A DNA stretch of 64,000 nt from Pseudomonas serboccidentalis (GCF_028830055.1 NZ_CP101655.1:1388132-1452131); one strand, 5' to 3'. Shown: positions 30,115 through 39,498, counted from the stretch's first letter. Numbers and translations: made by a program. The notes: generated by a model not told the origin, from the sequence alone.

Positions 30115-31077
30115 ATGCGTAAGTCCTTGATGCGTATGACATTACGCCAGTTGCAGATTTTCAACGAAGTGTGTGATTTGCGTTCCTACAGCCGTGCAGC
30201 TGAAGAAATGTCTCTCACACAACCGGCCGTCAGCCTACAGATTCGTCAGCTGGAAGAGCTGATCGGCCAGCCATTATTCGATTATGTCGGCAAAAAACTC
30301 TACATGACCGAGGCCGCCGAGGCCCTGCAGCGGGCAAGCCGGGACATCTTCGGCCGCCTGGAAAACCTCGACATGCAGCTGTCGGACATGCAGGGCTCGC
30401 TGCAAGGTCAGCTGAAACTGGCGGTGGAATCCAGCGCCAAATACTTCGTGCCGCACCTGTTCGCCGCCTTCAAGCGCCAGCACCCGGAAGTGAACCTGCA
30501 ACTGACGGTGGTCAATCGCGGCCAGGTGATTCGTCGCCTCTCGGACAACCGCGATGATCTGGTGATCATGTCGATGGTGCCGCAGGACATGGGCCTGGAG
30601 TTTCTGCCGTTTCTGAACAATCCGATTGTCGCCGTGGCACGCCCGGACCATCCGCTGGCGCATATGGGGCCGCTACGCCTGCAGGATCTTGAACCCTACA
30701 CGCTGCTGATCCGCGAACCGGGTTCGGGCACGCGACTGGCGTGCGAGGAGTACTTCAAAGAGAAACGCGTGCACTTCACTCAGACTCAGGAAGTGGCGTC
30801 TGCCGAGGCCCAGCGTGAATGCGTGGTGGCGGGTCTGGGCCTGGCGCTGTTGACGCGCCACGCCCTGAACCTGGAGCTGGCGACCGGCGGCCTGGTCGAG
30901 CTGCCGGTCGAAGAATTGCCGCTGTTTCGCAGTTGGTGCCTGGTGCAAGCCAAGGCCAAGCGGCTGTCACCGGTGGCGCACGCCTTCCTGGCGTTTATCC
31001 GCAACGAACGGGTGCAGATCAGCGCGCTGGTTGAGCGCTTCGACGGGAAGCTGCCGGTGCGGCCTGCCAGTAGTTGA
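30115..31077 (+). CDS. pycR: LysR-family regulator of the pyruvate carboxylase genes
   Basis: A 320-residue LysR-type regulator. The N-terminal HTH (LRQLQIFNEVCDLRSYSRAA, LTQPAVSLQIRQLEELIG) precedes a periplasmic-binding-fold effector domain (LKLAVESSAKYFVPHLFAAF to about residue 300). It is divergent from pycA and corresponds to P. aeruginosa PycR, reported to influence virulence and lipid/central metabolism functions. Starts at 30115, 30130 and 30136 are all in frame; the first is kept because the remembered orthologue begins MRKSLMRMTLRQ. The last 59 bp overlap, tail to tail, a small gene on the other strand. Confidence 0.92.
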   Translation: MRKSLMRMTLRQLQIFNEVCDLRSYSRAAEEMSLTQPAVSLQIRQLEELIGQPLFDYVGKKLYMTEAAEALQRASRDIFGRLENLDMQLSDMQGSLQGQLKLAVESSAKYFVPHLFAAFKRQHPEVNLQLTVVNRGQVIRRLSDNRDDLVIMSMVPQDMGLEFLPFLNNPIVAVARPDHPLAHMGPLRLQDLEPYTLLIREPGSGTRLACEEYFKEKRVHFTQTQEVASAEAQRECVVAGLGLALLTRHALNLELATGGLVELPVEELPLFRSWCLVQAKAKRLSPVAHAFLAFIRNERVQISALVERFDGKLPVRPASS

Positions 31078-31231
31078 GTTCGATGTCCGCGGGAAAATCG
31101 CTGATTTCGCTCTGAAGCTGGCGGAGTTCGAAGCGATCTTCGATGGCGCGACGGAATTCCATGCGGCGCTGGTCTTCCTGTTGACGACGGGTTTTCGCGG
31201 CGCTGTTGCGTTCTTCGTAGGGCTGAGCCAT
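31019..31231 (-). CDS. Small charged conserved-type protein (70 aa)
   Basis: A 70-residue highly charged protein: MAQPYEERNSAAKTRRQQED, then RRMEFRRAIEDRFELRQLQS, and a Trp-containing tail. Its style resembles the short 'PA3496-like envelope integrity' proteins annotated in pseudomonads, recalled only loosely. Evidence for reality is a good ribosome-binding site (GGGAG 8 bp upstream of the ATG), a single long amphipathic helix with alternating R/E, and a position not explained by another gene for its first ~150 bp. Its 3' end overlaps pycR convergently by 59 bp. There is no signal peptide or membrane segment. Confidence 0.68.
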   Translation of the reverse strand: MAQPYEERNSAAKTRRQQEDQRRMEFRRAIEDRFELRQLQSEISDFPADIELNYWQAAPAASRRSAQPAR

Positions 31232-31334
31232 TTCGAGTCTCCCAGGGCGAGTACGGGAGTTTCACGATAGGCGCGGGGGATGACGGTTTGGCTGCGCGGG
31301 GATGACAGGCAGATGAACGTTTGCGCCCAAAAGC

Positions 31335-31408
31335 AAAGATCGCAGCCTTCGGCAGCTCCTACAGGGAATCACGCTCATCTGTAGGAGCTGCCGAAGGCTG
31401 CGATCTTT
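31335..31408. repeat. REPIN ('GATCGCAGCCTTCGGCAG' family)
   Basis: AAAGATCGCAGCCTTCGGCA... (31335-31363) is the exact complement of 31380-31408, with a 16-bp spacer. It sits just after the 3' end of the RpiR-type gene and could terminate it. Confidence 0.9.
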
Positions 31409-31413
31409 TGATC

Positions 31414-32280
31414 TCAATCATCCAGCGCTTTCACGGCCTTGGGTGACAAGCGCAAGCTGCGCAGACTGCGCTTCACGCTCTTCAGGTGATTGACCAGGCT
31501 CGGCCCGCGCGCCATCGCCACGCCCATCGCCAGCACGTCGATCACCACCAGATGCGCTATGCGCGAGGTCAACGGTGTGTAGATTTCAGTGTCTTCGTGC
31601 ACATCGATCGCCAGGTTGACGGTCGACAACTCAGCCAGCGGTGTCTGGCTCGGGCACAGGGTGATCAGCGAAGCGCCGCTCTCGCGAACAAGATTGGCGG
31701 TGATCAGCAGATCCTTCGAGCGCCCGGACTGGGAAATGCAGATCGCGACGTCGGTCGGTTTCAGCGTCACGGCCGACATCGCCTGCATATGCGGATCGGA
31801 GTACGCCGCCGCGGTCAGCAGCAAACGGAAAAACTTGTGCTGCGCATCCGCCGCCACCGCGCCCGACGCGCCAAAGCCGTAGAACTCGACGCGCTGCGCC
31901 TGGGACATCAGCGTCACCGCGCGTTGCAATTCCACCGGATCGAGCTTCTCGCGAACCTCCATCAACGTGTGCAACGTGGTGTCGAAAATCTTCAGGCTGT
32001 AGTCGGCGACCGAGTCGTCTTCGTGGATCGCGAACTGGCCGAAGCTGGCACCGGCGGCCAGGCTTTGCGCCAGCTTGAGCTTGAGATCCTGAAACCCGGA
32101 GCAGCCGATGGCCCGGCAAAAACGCACGATGGTCGGCTCACTGATGCCGACGCTGTGGGCCAGGTCGGCCATGGAACTGTGCATCACGGCCGCAGGGTCA
32201 AGCAGCACGTGGTCGGCGACCTTGAGCTCCGACTTGCGTAACAGGTGACGTGACTGGGCGATGTGTTGCAGCAGATTCAA
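31414..32280 (-). CDS. RpiR/HexR-family transcriptional regulator
   Basis: A 288-residue sugar-phosphate-responsive regulator. The N-terminal HTH_6 domain is SELKVADHVLLDPAAVMHSS through GISEPTIVRFCRAIGCSG. A SIS domain (residues ~120-260, GFGASGAVAADAQHKFFRLL, CISQSGRSKDLL) binds a phosphosugar such as 2-keto-3-deoxy-6-phosphogluconate in HexR. Genome position next to pycR and uvrD matches PA5438, the second HexR-like protein of P. aeruginosa, rather than the zwf-edd-linked hexR. The start is a TTG at 32280; the next ATG would cut off the HTH. A good palindromic operator candidate lies 40-54 bp upstream. Confidence 0.88.
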   Translation of the reverse strand: MNLLQHIAQSRHLLRKSELKVADHVLLDPAAVMHSSMADLAHSVGISEPTIVRFCRAIGCSGFQDLKLKLAQSLAAGASFGQFAIHEDDSVADYSLKIFDTTLHTLMEVREKLDPVELQRAVTLMSQAQRVEFYGFGASGAVAADAQHKFFRLLLTAAAYSDPHMQAMSAVTLKPTDVAICISQSGRSKDLLITANLVRESGASLITLCPSQTPLAELSTVNLAIDVHEDTEIYTPLTSRIAHLVVIDVLAMGVAMARGPSLVNHLKSVKRSLRSLRLSPKAVKALDD

Positions 32281-32319
32281 GGGGCTGGACTCTTCTTATG
32301 GGCAAGGATGTAGCACGCT

Positions 32320-32334
32320 TGTAGTTATACTACA
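32320..32334. promoter_or_regulatory. Palindromic operator candidate for the RpiR/HexR-type regulator
   Basis: TGTAGTTATACTACA has perfect 6-bp arms (TGTAGT/ACTACA) around a 3-bp centre, 40-54 bp upstream of the rpiR-type start codon. HexR sites described in gamma-proteobacteria have a similar TGTA...TACA layout, so autoregulation is likely. Confidence 0.6.
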
Positions 32335-32407
32335 CGAATTGGCTTTTTGCCTGCTCAATGCGTAACTCCATGTCCCCATATCAGGCGCGATGGGGTGCAT
32401 GTAGCCC

Positions 32408-35338
32408 TTAAAGCAGTTTTTCCTGTTCGCGCAACAGCCCGGCCAGACGGTCGGCCTCCACCGGGCGGCTGATCAGATAACCCTGCACTTCGTCACAGCG
32501 CTCGGCGCGTAAAAATTCCAGCTGCTCGGATCGCTCGACCCCTTCGGCCACCACTTTCAATGACAGCCCGTGGGCCATGGCAATGATCGCCCGAGTGATC
32601 GCCGCATCCACACTGCCCTGCCCCAGACCACGAATGAACGCCTGATCGATCTTCACGTAATCCACTGGAATGCGCTTGAGGTAACTCAGCGACGAATAGC
32701 CGGTGCCGAAATCATCGATCGCCAGCTTCACGCCCAGATCGCGCAACTGCTGAAAGGTGGCGATGATGTGTTCGACGCTGTCGAGCAACTGGCTTTCGGT
32801 GAGTTCCAGTTCCAGGCAGTGCGGCGCCAGCCCGGTTTCTTCCAGCACTTGCCGCACCAGACTGACCAGTTTGCCCTGACGCAGTTGATGCACCGACAGG
32901 TTCACCGACACCCGAATCGGCGCCAGCCCCTGACGCTGCCATTCGCACGCCTGCCAGCAAGCCTGACGCAGCACGAATTCGCCGATCGGGCCAATCAGTC
33001 CGGTTTCCTCGGCCAGGCCAATGAAGTCCCCCGGCGGCACCCGGCCCATGCTCGGATGATCCCAGCGCACCAGCGCTTCCGCCGCATTCAGGCGCCCGGT
33101 TTGCAGGCACAGCTTCGGCTGGTAGAACACCTTGAGCTGTTTGTCTTCGATGGCTTTGCGCAGTTGGTTTTCCAGCTGCAGACGCTCAAGGGTGCTGGCC
33201 TGCAGGCTGTCGGTATAGAACTGGAAATTGTTGCCGCCCAGGTGCTTGGCATGTTGCATGGCCATGTTCGACTGACTGACCAGTGCGGAAATCTCCCGGG
33301 CGTTGTCCGGCAGCATGCTGATGCCCATCGAGGCGCTGACCACCAGCTCATGCCCTTCGACCGTCAACGGCAGGCGCAGCTTGCTCGACAACCGCGTGGC
33401 GACCCGCGCCAGGCTCGACAGGTTGCCGTAGGCATCGAACAGCACGGCAAATTCATCACCAGACAGTCGGGCGATGGTATCGGCCTCCGGTAACGCGTTG
33501 ACCAGCCGCCGAGCGATTTTCTGCAGCAACTGATCAGCGATTTCGTGGCCAAGACTGTCGTTGAGCAGCTTGAAGCGATCGAGATTGATATGCAGCAACG
33601 CCAGACTGCGCCGTCCGCCCTGACGCACACGCTGATGGGCTTCGTGCAGGCGCTCACGGAACAGCGAGCGGTTGGCCAGCCCTGTCAGTTCATCGTAGTG
33701 CGTCAGGAAGCGCATGCGCTCTTCGGATTCTCGCCGCGCCGATAGATCGGCGAAGAAGCCAACGATATGGCTGACATTTCCACGATTGTCGCGCACCGCG
33801 TTGAGTTGTAGCCACTGCGGATACAGCTCGCCGTTCTTGCGCGTTTCCACCAGTTCGCCCTGCCAGCTGCCGTGTTGCTCCAGCGCATGACGAATCGCGA
33901 CGTAATGGCGCCGCGCGTCACGACTGCAGGGCAGTTCGACGACATTGCGCCCGAGCATGTCTTCGATGTCATAACCGGTGACGCGGCTGAACGCCTGATT
34001 GATCGCGATCAACGCGTAGTTCGGGTCAAGAATCACGATGCCTTCGCTGGCGGCTTCGAACACCGTGGCGGCCAGTCGCTGCTGCTCTTCAAGGCTTTTG
34101 CTGGCGCTGATGTCGCGCCGGGTGCCGACCATGCGCACCACCCGCCCACTCTCACTGCGCTCCACCGCACGCCCGCGATCCTCGATCCACACCCAATGAC
34201 CGTCACCGTGACGCACGCGGTATTCGATCTGATAGTCCTCGGTGCGCCCCTTCAGGTGCTCGATCAGCGCCAGCTTGAGCGACGGCACGTCCTCGGGGTG
34301 CAGGCGTGGCTTGAGATCGCGCAGGATCGCCGTGACGTATTCCGGGGCCAGGCCGAACAGTTCCTGGATCTGCGTGTGATGGACTTCGTCGGTTTGCAGG
34401 TTCCAGTCCCACAGACCCAGCTCGCTGGCCTTCAAGGCCAGAGCCAGCCGAGCCTCGCTTTTGCTCAGTGCCTGGTTGGCCACGTCCAGTTCGCGGCTGC
34501 GCTGCGCCACCCGGTCTTCCAGCTCGACCTGCGCTTCACGCAATGCACCTTCGGCACAGCGCCGTTGCTCGACCTCGTTGCCCAGCGCCTGATTGAGCTG
34601 CTCGCTGCGGCTCTGCGCCTGCTGCAGGTGCTCGATCAGGTGCTGATTCTGAAAGCGCCGCAACAACCCGCGATCAATCAGCCGATTGACCTGCCACGCC
34701 ACCACACTCAGCGAGCCGAGCAGGATCAGCCCCAGCCAGCCCCAGCCGCGTGCCTGTTCATCGCCACCCCAGAACAGGTAACCGATCGCCGGCAGCAGGC
34801 ACGGCAAGGTAAAGGACAGAAACGCCGGCAGGCTGACGGCGTAGGCAACACTGGCCGACAGTGTCGCGGCGCCGATCAGGCCGAACACCCAGGCTTGCTG
34901 TATGAAGTTGTCAGCGGGAACCAGCGCAATGCCGGCACCGGCCAGGGTCAGACCGGTCATGGTCGAGCCGAGCAGGAACATGCGGAACCAGATCGCCTGG
35001 GCCTGACGGTCCGGGATCGCCGAATCGAACGCGGCGACCTGAATCACCCGCAGCGCCACCAGCGACAACAACCAGACCAGCCAGACGCTGACCACAAAAT
35101 AGCGCTGCGGACTCCAGAGCAAACCGGCGCAGACCAGACCATTGAGCAGCATGAACAACGTGGGCAGCAGCGAGCCCTGATAGAGCAGACGCGTGCGTTC
35201 AACCGCCATTTCGGTGGCGTAATGCTTGCGGATGACCCGGGGTTCCACAGAGGGGCCCGACAGGTCTGAGCTGAGGGTCTTTTGCAATGTTTTTGTTCTT
35301 ATAAGAGTGAGCGTGGGCCCGAAACGTGGATGGAGCAT
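32408..35338 (-). CDS. Membrane-anchored PAS-PAS-GGDEF-EAL cyclic-di-GMP protein
   Basis: A ~976-residue inner-membrane signalling protein. About six hydrophobic segments between residues ~55 and 220 form an N-terminal sensor, followed by a coiled coil (~230-290). Two PAS domains follow (ALKASELGLWDWNLQTDEVH; FEAASEGIVILDPNYALIAI), then GGDEF and EAL domains. The diguanylate cyclase A-site reads SGDEF (~626-630), an accepted active variant. The phosphodiesterase motifs are intact: EALVRW at 754, DDFGTGYSSLSYL, VKIDQAF and AEGVE. The net activity is probably hydrolysis of c-di-GMP, perhaps tuned by GTP at the GGDEF domain. Start choice is uncertain: ATG 35338 lacks a Shine-Dalgarno sequence, and TTG at 35287 is an alternative. 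It lies next to uvrD as in PA5442-PA5443. Confidence 0.9.
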   Translation of the reverse strand: MLHPRFGPTLTLIRTKTLQKTLSSDLSGPSVEPRVIRKHYATEMAVERTRLLYQGSLLPTLFMLLNGLVCAGLLWSPQRYFVVSVWLVWLLSLVALRVIQVAAFDSAIPDRQAQAIWFRMFLLGSTMTGLTLAGAGIALVPADNFIQQAWVFGLIGAATLSASVAYAVSLPAFLSFTLPCLLPAIGYLFWGGDEQARGWGWLGLILLGSLSVVAWQVNRLIDRGLLRRFQNQHLIEHLQQAQSRSEQLNQALGNEVEQRRCAEGALREAQVELEDRVAQRSRELDVANQALSKSEARLALALKASELGLWDWNLQTDEVHHTQIQELFGLAPEYVTAILRDLKPRLHPEDVPSLKLALIEHLKGRTEDYQIEYRVRHGDGHWVWIEDRGRAVERSESGRVVRMVGTRRDISASKSLEEQQRLAATVFEAASEGIVILDPNYALIAINQAFSRVTGYDIEDMLGRNVVELPCSRDARRHYVAIRHALEQHGSWQGELVETRKNGELYPQWLQLNAVRDNRGNVSHIVGFFADLSARRESEERMRFLTHYDELTGLANRSLFRERLHEAHQRVRQGGRRSLALLHINLDRFKLLNDSLGHEIADQLLQKIARRLVNALPEADTIARLSGDEFAVLFDAYGNLSSLARVATRLSSKLRLPLTVEGHELVVSASMGISMLPDNAREISALVSQSNMAMQHAKHLGGNNFQFYTDSLQASTLERLQLENQLRKAIEDKQLKVFYQPKLCLQTGRLNAAEALVRWDHPSMGRVPPGDFIGLAEETGLIGPIGEFVLRQACWQACEWQRQGLAPIRVSVNLSVHQLRQGKLVSLVRQVLEETGLAPHCLELELTESQLLDSVEHIIATFQQLRDLGVKLAIDDFGTGYSSLSYLKRIPVDYVKIDQAFIRGLGQGSVDAAITRAIIAMAHGLSLKVVAEGVERSEQLEFLRAERCDEVQGYLISRPVEADRLAGLLREQEKLL

Positions 35339-35539
35339 ACACAAGCCGATCCCGTTGCCAAACTGCTCCGGATCATAATTTGACCGAAACTTTTCCCCGC
35401 CTGATCACCGGCAAAACCCGCAGAGCGAGGCGGGCCAAAGCCTGTAGCCGGTGACCGACCGGTCGTCATCGGCGGCACTTTCATCGGCTAATGCAAAGCT
35501 CGGTTTGCCCGGGCCTGCGGCGCACCCTAGAATGCCCCG

Positions 35540-37723
35540 ATGCGCGATGATCTCTCCCTTCTGCTGAACTCCCTCAACGATGCCCAACGCCAGGCCGTAG
35601 CGGCCCCCGTTGGCCGTCAGTTGGTCCTGGCCGGTGCCGGCTCCGGTAAAACCCGAGTGCTGGTGCACCGTATCGCCTGGTTGATCCAGGTCGAAAACGC
35701 CTCCCCCCACTCCATTCTGTCGGTGACTTTCACCAACAAGGCCGCTGCCGAGATGCGTCACCGCATCGAGCAGTTGCTGGGTATCAACCCGGCCGGCATG
35801 TGGGTCGGCACCTTCCACGGCCTGGCGCACCGCCTCTTACGGGCGCACTGGCAGGAAGCGGGCTTGAGCCAGACCTTCCAGATTCTCGACAGCGACGACC
35901 AGCAACGCCTGGTCAAGCGGGTGATCCGCGAGCTGGGGCTGGACGAACAGCGCTGGCCGGCCCGTCAGGCCCAGTGGTTCATCAACGGGCAGAAAGACGA
36001 AGGTCTGCGTCCACAACACATTCAGGCCAGCGGCGACTTGTACCTGGCCACCATGCGCGGCATCTATGAGGCCTACGAGGCTGCGTGCCAGCGCGCCGGC
36101 GTCATCGATTTCTCCGAGCTGCTGCTGCGCGCCCTCGACCTGTGGCGCGATCATCCAGGCCTGTTGGCGCACTACCAGAAGCGCTTCCGGCACATTCTGG
36201 TGGACGAGTTCCAGGACACCAACGCCGTGCAGTATGCGTGGTTGCGTTTGCTGGGCAAGGGCGGCGACAGCCTGATGGTGGTCGGCGACGACGACCAGTC
36301 GATCTACGGCTGGCGCGGCGCGAAAATCGAGAATATTCATCAGTACTCGTCCGACTTCCCGGATTCGGTGACCATTCGCCTGGAGCAGAACTACCGCTCC
36401 ACCGCCGGCATCCTCAAGGCTGCCAACGCCCTGATCGCCAACAACACCGGCCGTCTGGGCAAAGAGCTGTGGACCGACGGTGGCGACGGCGAAGCGATCA
36501 ACCTCTATGCCGCGTTCAACGAACACGACGAAGCACGCTACGTTGTCGAAACTATCGAAAGCGCGCTGAAAACCGGCCTTGCCCGCAGCGATATCGCGAT
36601 TCTCTACCGCTCCAACGCCCAATCGCGCGTTCTGGAAGAAGCGTTGCTGCGCGAGCGCATTCCCTACCGCATCTATGGCGGCCAGCGCTTCTTCGAGCGC
36701 GCGGAAATCAAGAACGCCATGGCCTACCTGCGCCTTCTCGAAGGTCGCGGCAACGATGCGGCGCTGGAGCGGGTGATCAATGTGCCGGCCCGTGGCATTG
36801 GCGAAAAAACCGTCGAAGCGATTCGTGACCATGCACGCCACAGCGATGTGTCGATGTGGGAAGCGATGCGCCAACTGGTGGCCAACAAAGGCCTGACCGG
36901 TCGTGCCGCCGGTGCGCTGGGTGCGTTTATCGAGCTGATCGAAAACCTCGCCGCCAAGTGCATGGAGATGCCGCTGCACCTGATGACCCAGACCGTCATC
37001 GAGCAATCGGGGCTGATCGCCTATCACGAAGCGGAAAAAGGCGAGAAAGGCCAGGCCCGGGTAGAAAACCTTGAGGAACTGGTCAGCGCCGCACGCAACT
37101 TCGAGAACACCGAAGAAGACGAAGAGCTGTCGCCACTAGCAGCGTTCCTCGGCCACGCTTCGCTGGAAGCCGGCGACACTCAGGCCGACGAACACGAAGA
37201 CAGCATTCAGTTGATGACCCTGCACAGCGCCAAGGGCCTGGAATTCCCATACGTGTTCCTGGTGGGCATGGAAGAAGGCCTGTTCCCGCACAAGATGAGC
37301 CTGGAAGAACCGGGGCGTCTGGAAGAGGAGCGGCGGCTGGCCTACGTCGGTATCACTCGGGCCATGCAGAATCTGGTGATGACCTATGCTGAAACCCGAC
37401 GCCTGTACGGTAGCGAAACCTACAACAAGGTCTCGCGTTTCGTCCGTGAAGTGCCGAAGGGGCTGATTCAGGAAGTACGCCTGTCGAACAGCGTCAGCCG
37501 ACCGTTCGGCGGCAACCAGTCGATGAGTGGCAGCAACCTGTTCAGCGGCAGCGAGATTCCGGAAACCGGCTTCAGCCTCGGTCAGGCCGTGCGCCATTCG
37601 ATCTTCGGCGACGGCGTGATCCTGAACTTCGAGGGCGCCGGCGCACAGGCGCGGGTGCAGGTGAATTTCAGTGAAGGCAGCAAGTGGCTGATGCTGGGGT
37701 ATGCCAAGCTGGAAGCGATCTGA
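35540..37723 (+). CDS. uvrD: DNA helicase II
   Basis: A 727-residue superfamily 1A 3'-5' DNA helicase acting in nucleotide excision repair and methyl-directed mismatch repair. Walker A is AGAGSGKTRVLVHRIAWL (~residues 30-47). Motif II is VDEFQDTNAVQYAWL, motif III GDDDQSIYGWRGA, motif V LMTLHSAKGLEFPYVFLVGM and motif VI EERRLAYVGITRA. The length and C-terminal Tudor-like segment (GQAVRHSIFGDGVILNFEGA) match UvrD. No LexA box is visible in the short upstream region, unlike E. coli uvrD, though a weak site cannot be excluded. Confidence 0.97.
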   Translation: MRDDLSLLLNSLNDAQRQAVAAPVGRQLVLAGAGSGKTRVLVHRIAWLIQVENASPHSILSVTFTNKAAAEMRHRIEQLLGINPAGMWVGTFHGLAHRLLRAHWQEAGLSQTFQILDSDDQQRLVKRVIRELGLDEQRWPARQAQWFINGQKDEGLRPQHIQASGDLYLATMRGIYEAYEAACQRAGVIDFSELLLRALDLWRDHPGLLAHYQKRFRHILVDEFQDTNAVQYAWLRLLGKGGDSLMVVGDDDQSIYGWRGAKIENIHQYSSDFPDSVTIRLEQNYRSTAGILKAANALIANNTGRLGKELWTDGGDGEAINLYAAFNEHDEARYVVETIESALKTGLARSDIAILYRSNAQSRVLEEALLRERIPYRIYGGQRFFERAEIKNAMAYLRLLEGRGNDAALERVINVPARGIGEKTVEAIRDHARHSDVSMWEAMRQLVANKGLTGRAAGALGAFIELIENLAAKCMEMPLHLMTQTVIEQSGLIAYHEAEKGEKGQARVENLEELVSAARNFENTEEDEELSPLAAFLGHASLEAGDTQADEHEDSIQLMTLHSAKGLEFPYVFLVGMEEGLFPHKMSLEEPGRLEEERRLAYVGITRAMQNLVMTYAETRRLYGSETYNKVSRFVREVPKGLIQEVRLSNSVSRPFGGNQSMSGSNLFSGSEIPETGFSLGQAVRHSIFGDGVILNFEGAGAQARVQVNFSEGSKWLMLGYAKLEAI

Positions 37724-37744
37724 CGGCCCTGCGCGATAGCTTTC

Positions 37745-37834
37745 TGTAGGAGTGAGCCTGCTCGCGATAGCGATTTATCATTCAATATATTTGTTGTCTG
37801 ATACGCCCTCATCGCGAGCAGGCTCACTCCTGCA
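37745..37834. repeat. REP doublet ('GAGCCTGCTCGCGA' family)
   Basis: TGTAGGAGTGAGCCTGCTCG at 37745 onward and its near-perfect complement ending at 37834 flank ~40 bp of AT-richer sequence. It has the same family and spacing as the copy at 3788-3877. Confidence 0.87.
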
Positions 37835-37870
37835 AGGCTTCGTGTTGGCTCATCTATCAAGGACATTTTC

Positions 37871-38311
37871 ATGGGCTCAGGCTTCTTTTCTTCCTGGACA
37901 TTCTGGGCCCTGCTCTCGGCGACTTTCGCCGCACTGACCGCGATCTTCGCCAAAGTCGGTATCGAAAACGTCAATTCCGACTTCGCCACCCTGCTGCGCA
38001 CCATCGTGGTACTGGTCAGTCTGGCCTTGATTTTGTACGCCACGGGCCAATATCAGTCCTTGGGATCGATTTCCGCCAAGAGCTATCTGTTCCTGCTGTT
38101 GTCCGGTCTGGGTACCGGCGCGTCGTGGCTTTGCTACTTCCGCGCGCTGAAAGTCGGCCCGGCCTCGCTGGTCGCCCCGGTGGACAAGCTCAGCGTGGTG
38201 CTGGTGGCGGTGCTCGGCGTGATCCTGCTGGGTGAGAAACTCGACCTGCGCCAATGGGGCGGCATCGGCCTGATCACGGCCGGTGTGGTGATGCTGGCGT
38301 TTCGGCGCTAA
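37871..38311 (+). CDS. Short EamA-family membrane transporter (half-size DMT)
   Basis: A 146-residue protein with about five hydrophobic segments, corresponding to one EamA repeat instead of the usual two. Diagnostic blocks are WTFWALLSATFAALTAIFAK at the N-terminus and FRALKVGPASLVAPVDKLSV near residue 95, with GEKLDLRQWGGIGLITAGVV at the C-terminus. Half-size members work as dimers in the drug/metabolite transporter superfamily; the substrate is unknown. The start follows AAGGA with normal spacing. It stands alone between uvrD and the Tim44-like gene. Confidence 0.88.
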   Translation: MGSGFFSSWTFWALLSATFAALTAIFAKVGIENVNSDFATLLRTIVVLVSLALILYATGQYQSLGSISAKSYLFLLLSGLGTGASWLCYFRALKVGPASLVAPVDKLSVVLVAVLGVILLGEKLDLRQWGGIGLITAGVVMLAFRR

Positions 38312-38486
38312 GCAATTTCTCACTGAACCTATCCAATTTTCCTACAGACAAAAGTACATGGCCTGATTGCCTCGACCGAGCTGAACGTAACCTGTCAGGC
38401 AAAAGCCCGAAACACTCTCTCGCTAGCCAGTAACACTTCAGCTGTGCAACATGGCGCGCGTGTCTCCACAAACGGGAATTCCCTTT

Positions 38487-39362
38487 ATGAAACGTTTTCT
38501 TAGCATCGCCATGGCGTTGTGCATCGGCCTGACGATGAGCCTCGACGCCAACGCCAAGCGCTTCGGTGGTGGCAAAAGCGCCGGCGCTGCGCCGACGCAC
38601 CAGACCAGCCAGATGGCTCCTTCTTCCCCAGGCATGGGCGGCGCAGCAGCGACCGCGGGTGCTGCCGGTGCCGCAGGCGCTGCGGCCAAGGCCGGTGGCG
38701 CGTCGAAATGGCTCGGCCCTCTGGCCGGCATCGCCGCCGGTGGCCTGCTCGCGTCCATGTTCATGGGCGGCGGCTTCCAGGGCATGCAGATCTTCGACAT
38801 CCTGATCATGGCCGTGATCGCGTTCGTGATCTTCCGCTTCATCGCCGCCCGTCGACGCAAGCAGCAGGAGCATCTGGCTCCGGCCGGCGCGCCGATGCAG
38901 CGTGAAGTGTTCGAACAGAAGCCAGCAGCCATGGGTTCGATCTTCGGTGGTTCCGCCGCTCCGGTTGCCGCTCGTCCGGTGATCAATGCGCCAGCCTGGT
39001 TCAATGAGCAGAACTTTCTTGCCGCCGCTCGTAGTCACTTCCAGTCGCTGCAGCAGCACTGGGACGCCAACGAAATGGACAAGATTGCCGAGTTCGTGAC
39101 CCCGCAAATGCTCGACTTCCTCAAGCGTGAGCGCGCGGACCTGGGCGACGGCTTCCAGTCGACCTACATCGACAACCTCCAGGTACAACTGGATGGCGTG
39201 GATGACCGTGCCGACAAGACCATCGCCACCCTGACCTTCAGCGGTGTGTCGAAGACCTCGCGTTTCGACCAGGGCGAAGTGTTCAGCGAAAGCTGGAACA
39301 TGGAACGTCCGCAGGGCGAGAACCAGCCTTGGCTGGTGGCCGGTATCCGCCAGAACGGCTGA
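38487..39362 (+). CDS. Tim44-domain protein with signal peptide
   Basis: A 291-residue protein starting with a signal sequence (MKRFLSIAMALCIGLTMSLD, cleavage after ANA). A low-complexity Ala/Gly region and a hydrophobic segment (GMQIFDILIMAVIAFVIFRF, ~residues 100-120) followed by a basic RRRKQQ stretch indicate one membrane anchor. The C-terminal ~130 residues (FLAAARSHFQSLQQHWDANE onward) match the Tim44-like ligand-binding domain. Bacterial members are widely conserved but poorly understood; membrane-associated assembly or lipid interaction is suggested. The start at 38487 is chosen because it opens the signal peptide and has GGGA upstream. Confidence 0.88.
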   Translation: MKRFLSIAMALCIGLTMSLDANAKRFGGGKSAGAAPTHQTSQMAPSSPGMGGAAATAGAAGAAGAAAKAGGASKWLGPLAGIAAGGLLASMFMGGGFQGMQIFDILIMAVIAFVIFRFIAARRRKQQEHLAPAGAPMQREVFEQKPAAMGSIFGGSAAPVAARPVINAPAWFNEQNFLAAARSHFQSLQQHWDANEMDKIAEFVTPQMLDFLKRERADLGDGFQSTYIDNLQVQLDGVDDRADKTIATLTFSGVSKTSRFDQGEVFSESWNMERPQGENQPWLVAGIRQNG

Positions 39363-39389
39363 TCCCTCTGCGCTACGCATGCAGTAATA

Positions 39390-39415
39390 AAAACCCCAGC
39401 CTCGGCTGGGGTTTT
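39390..39415 (+). terminator. Rho-independent terminator after Tim44-like gene
   Basis: AAAACCCCAGC pairs with GCTGGGGTTTT around loop CTCG, ending in TTTTCTATT. Confidence 0.92.
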
Positions 39416-39498
39416 CTATTTCACGGTTGCATCTATAGCGAGCTACTGTATAAACCGGCCCATATACACCGCGCCATTCAAGCAAGAGGATCCCGGAC

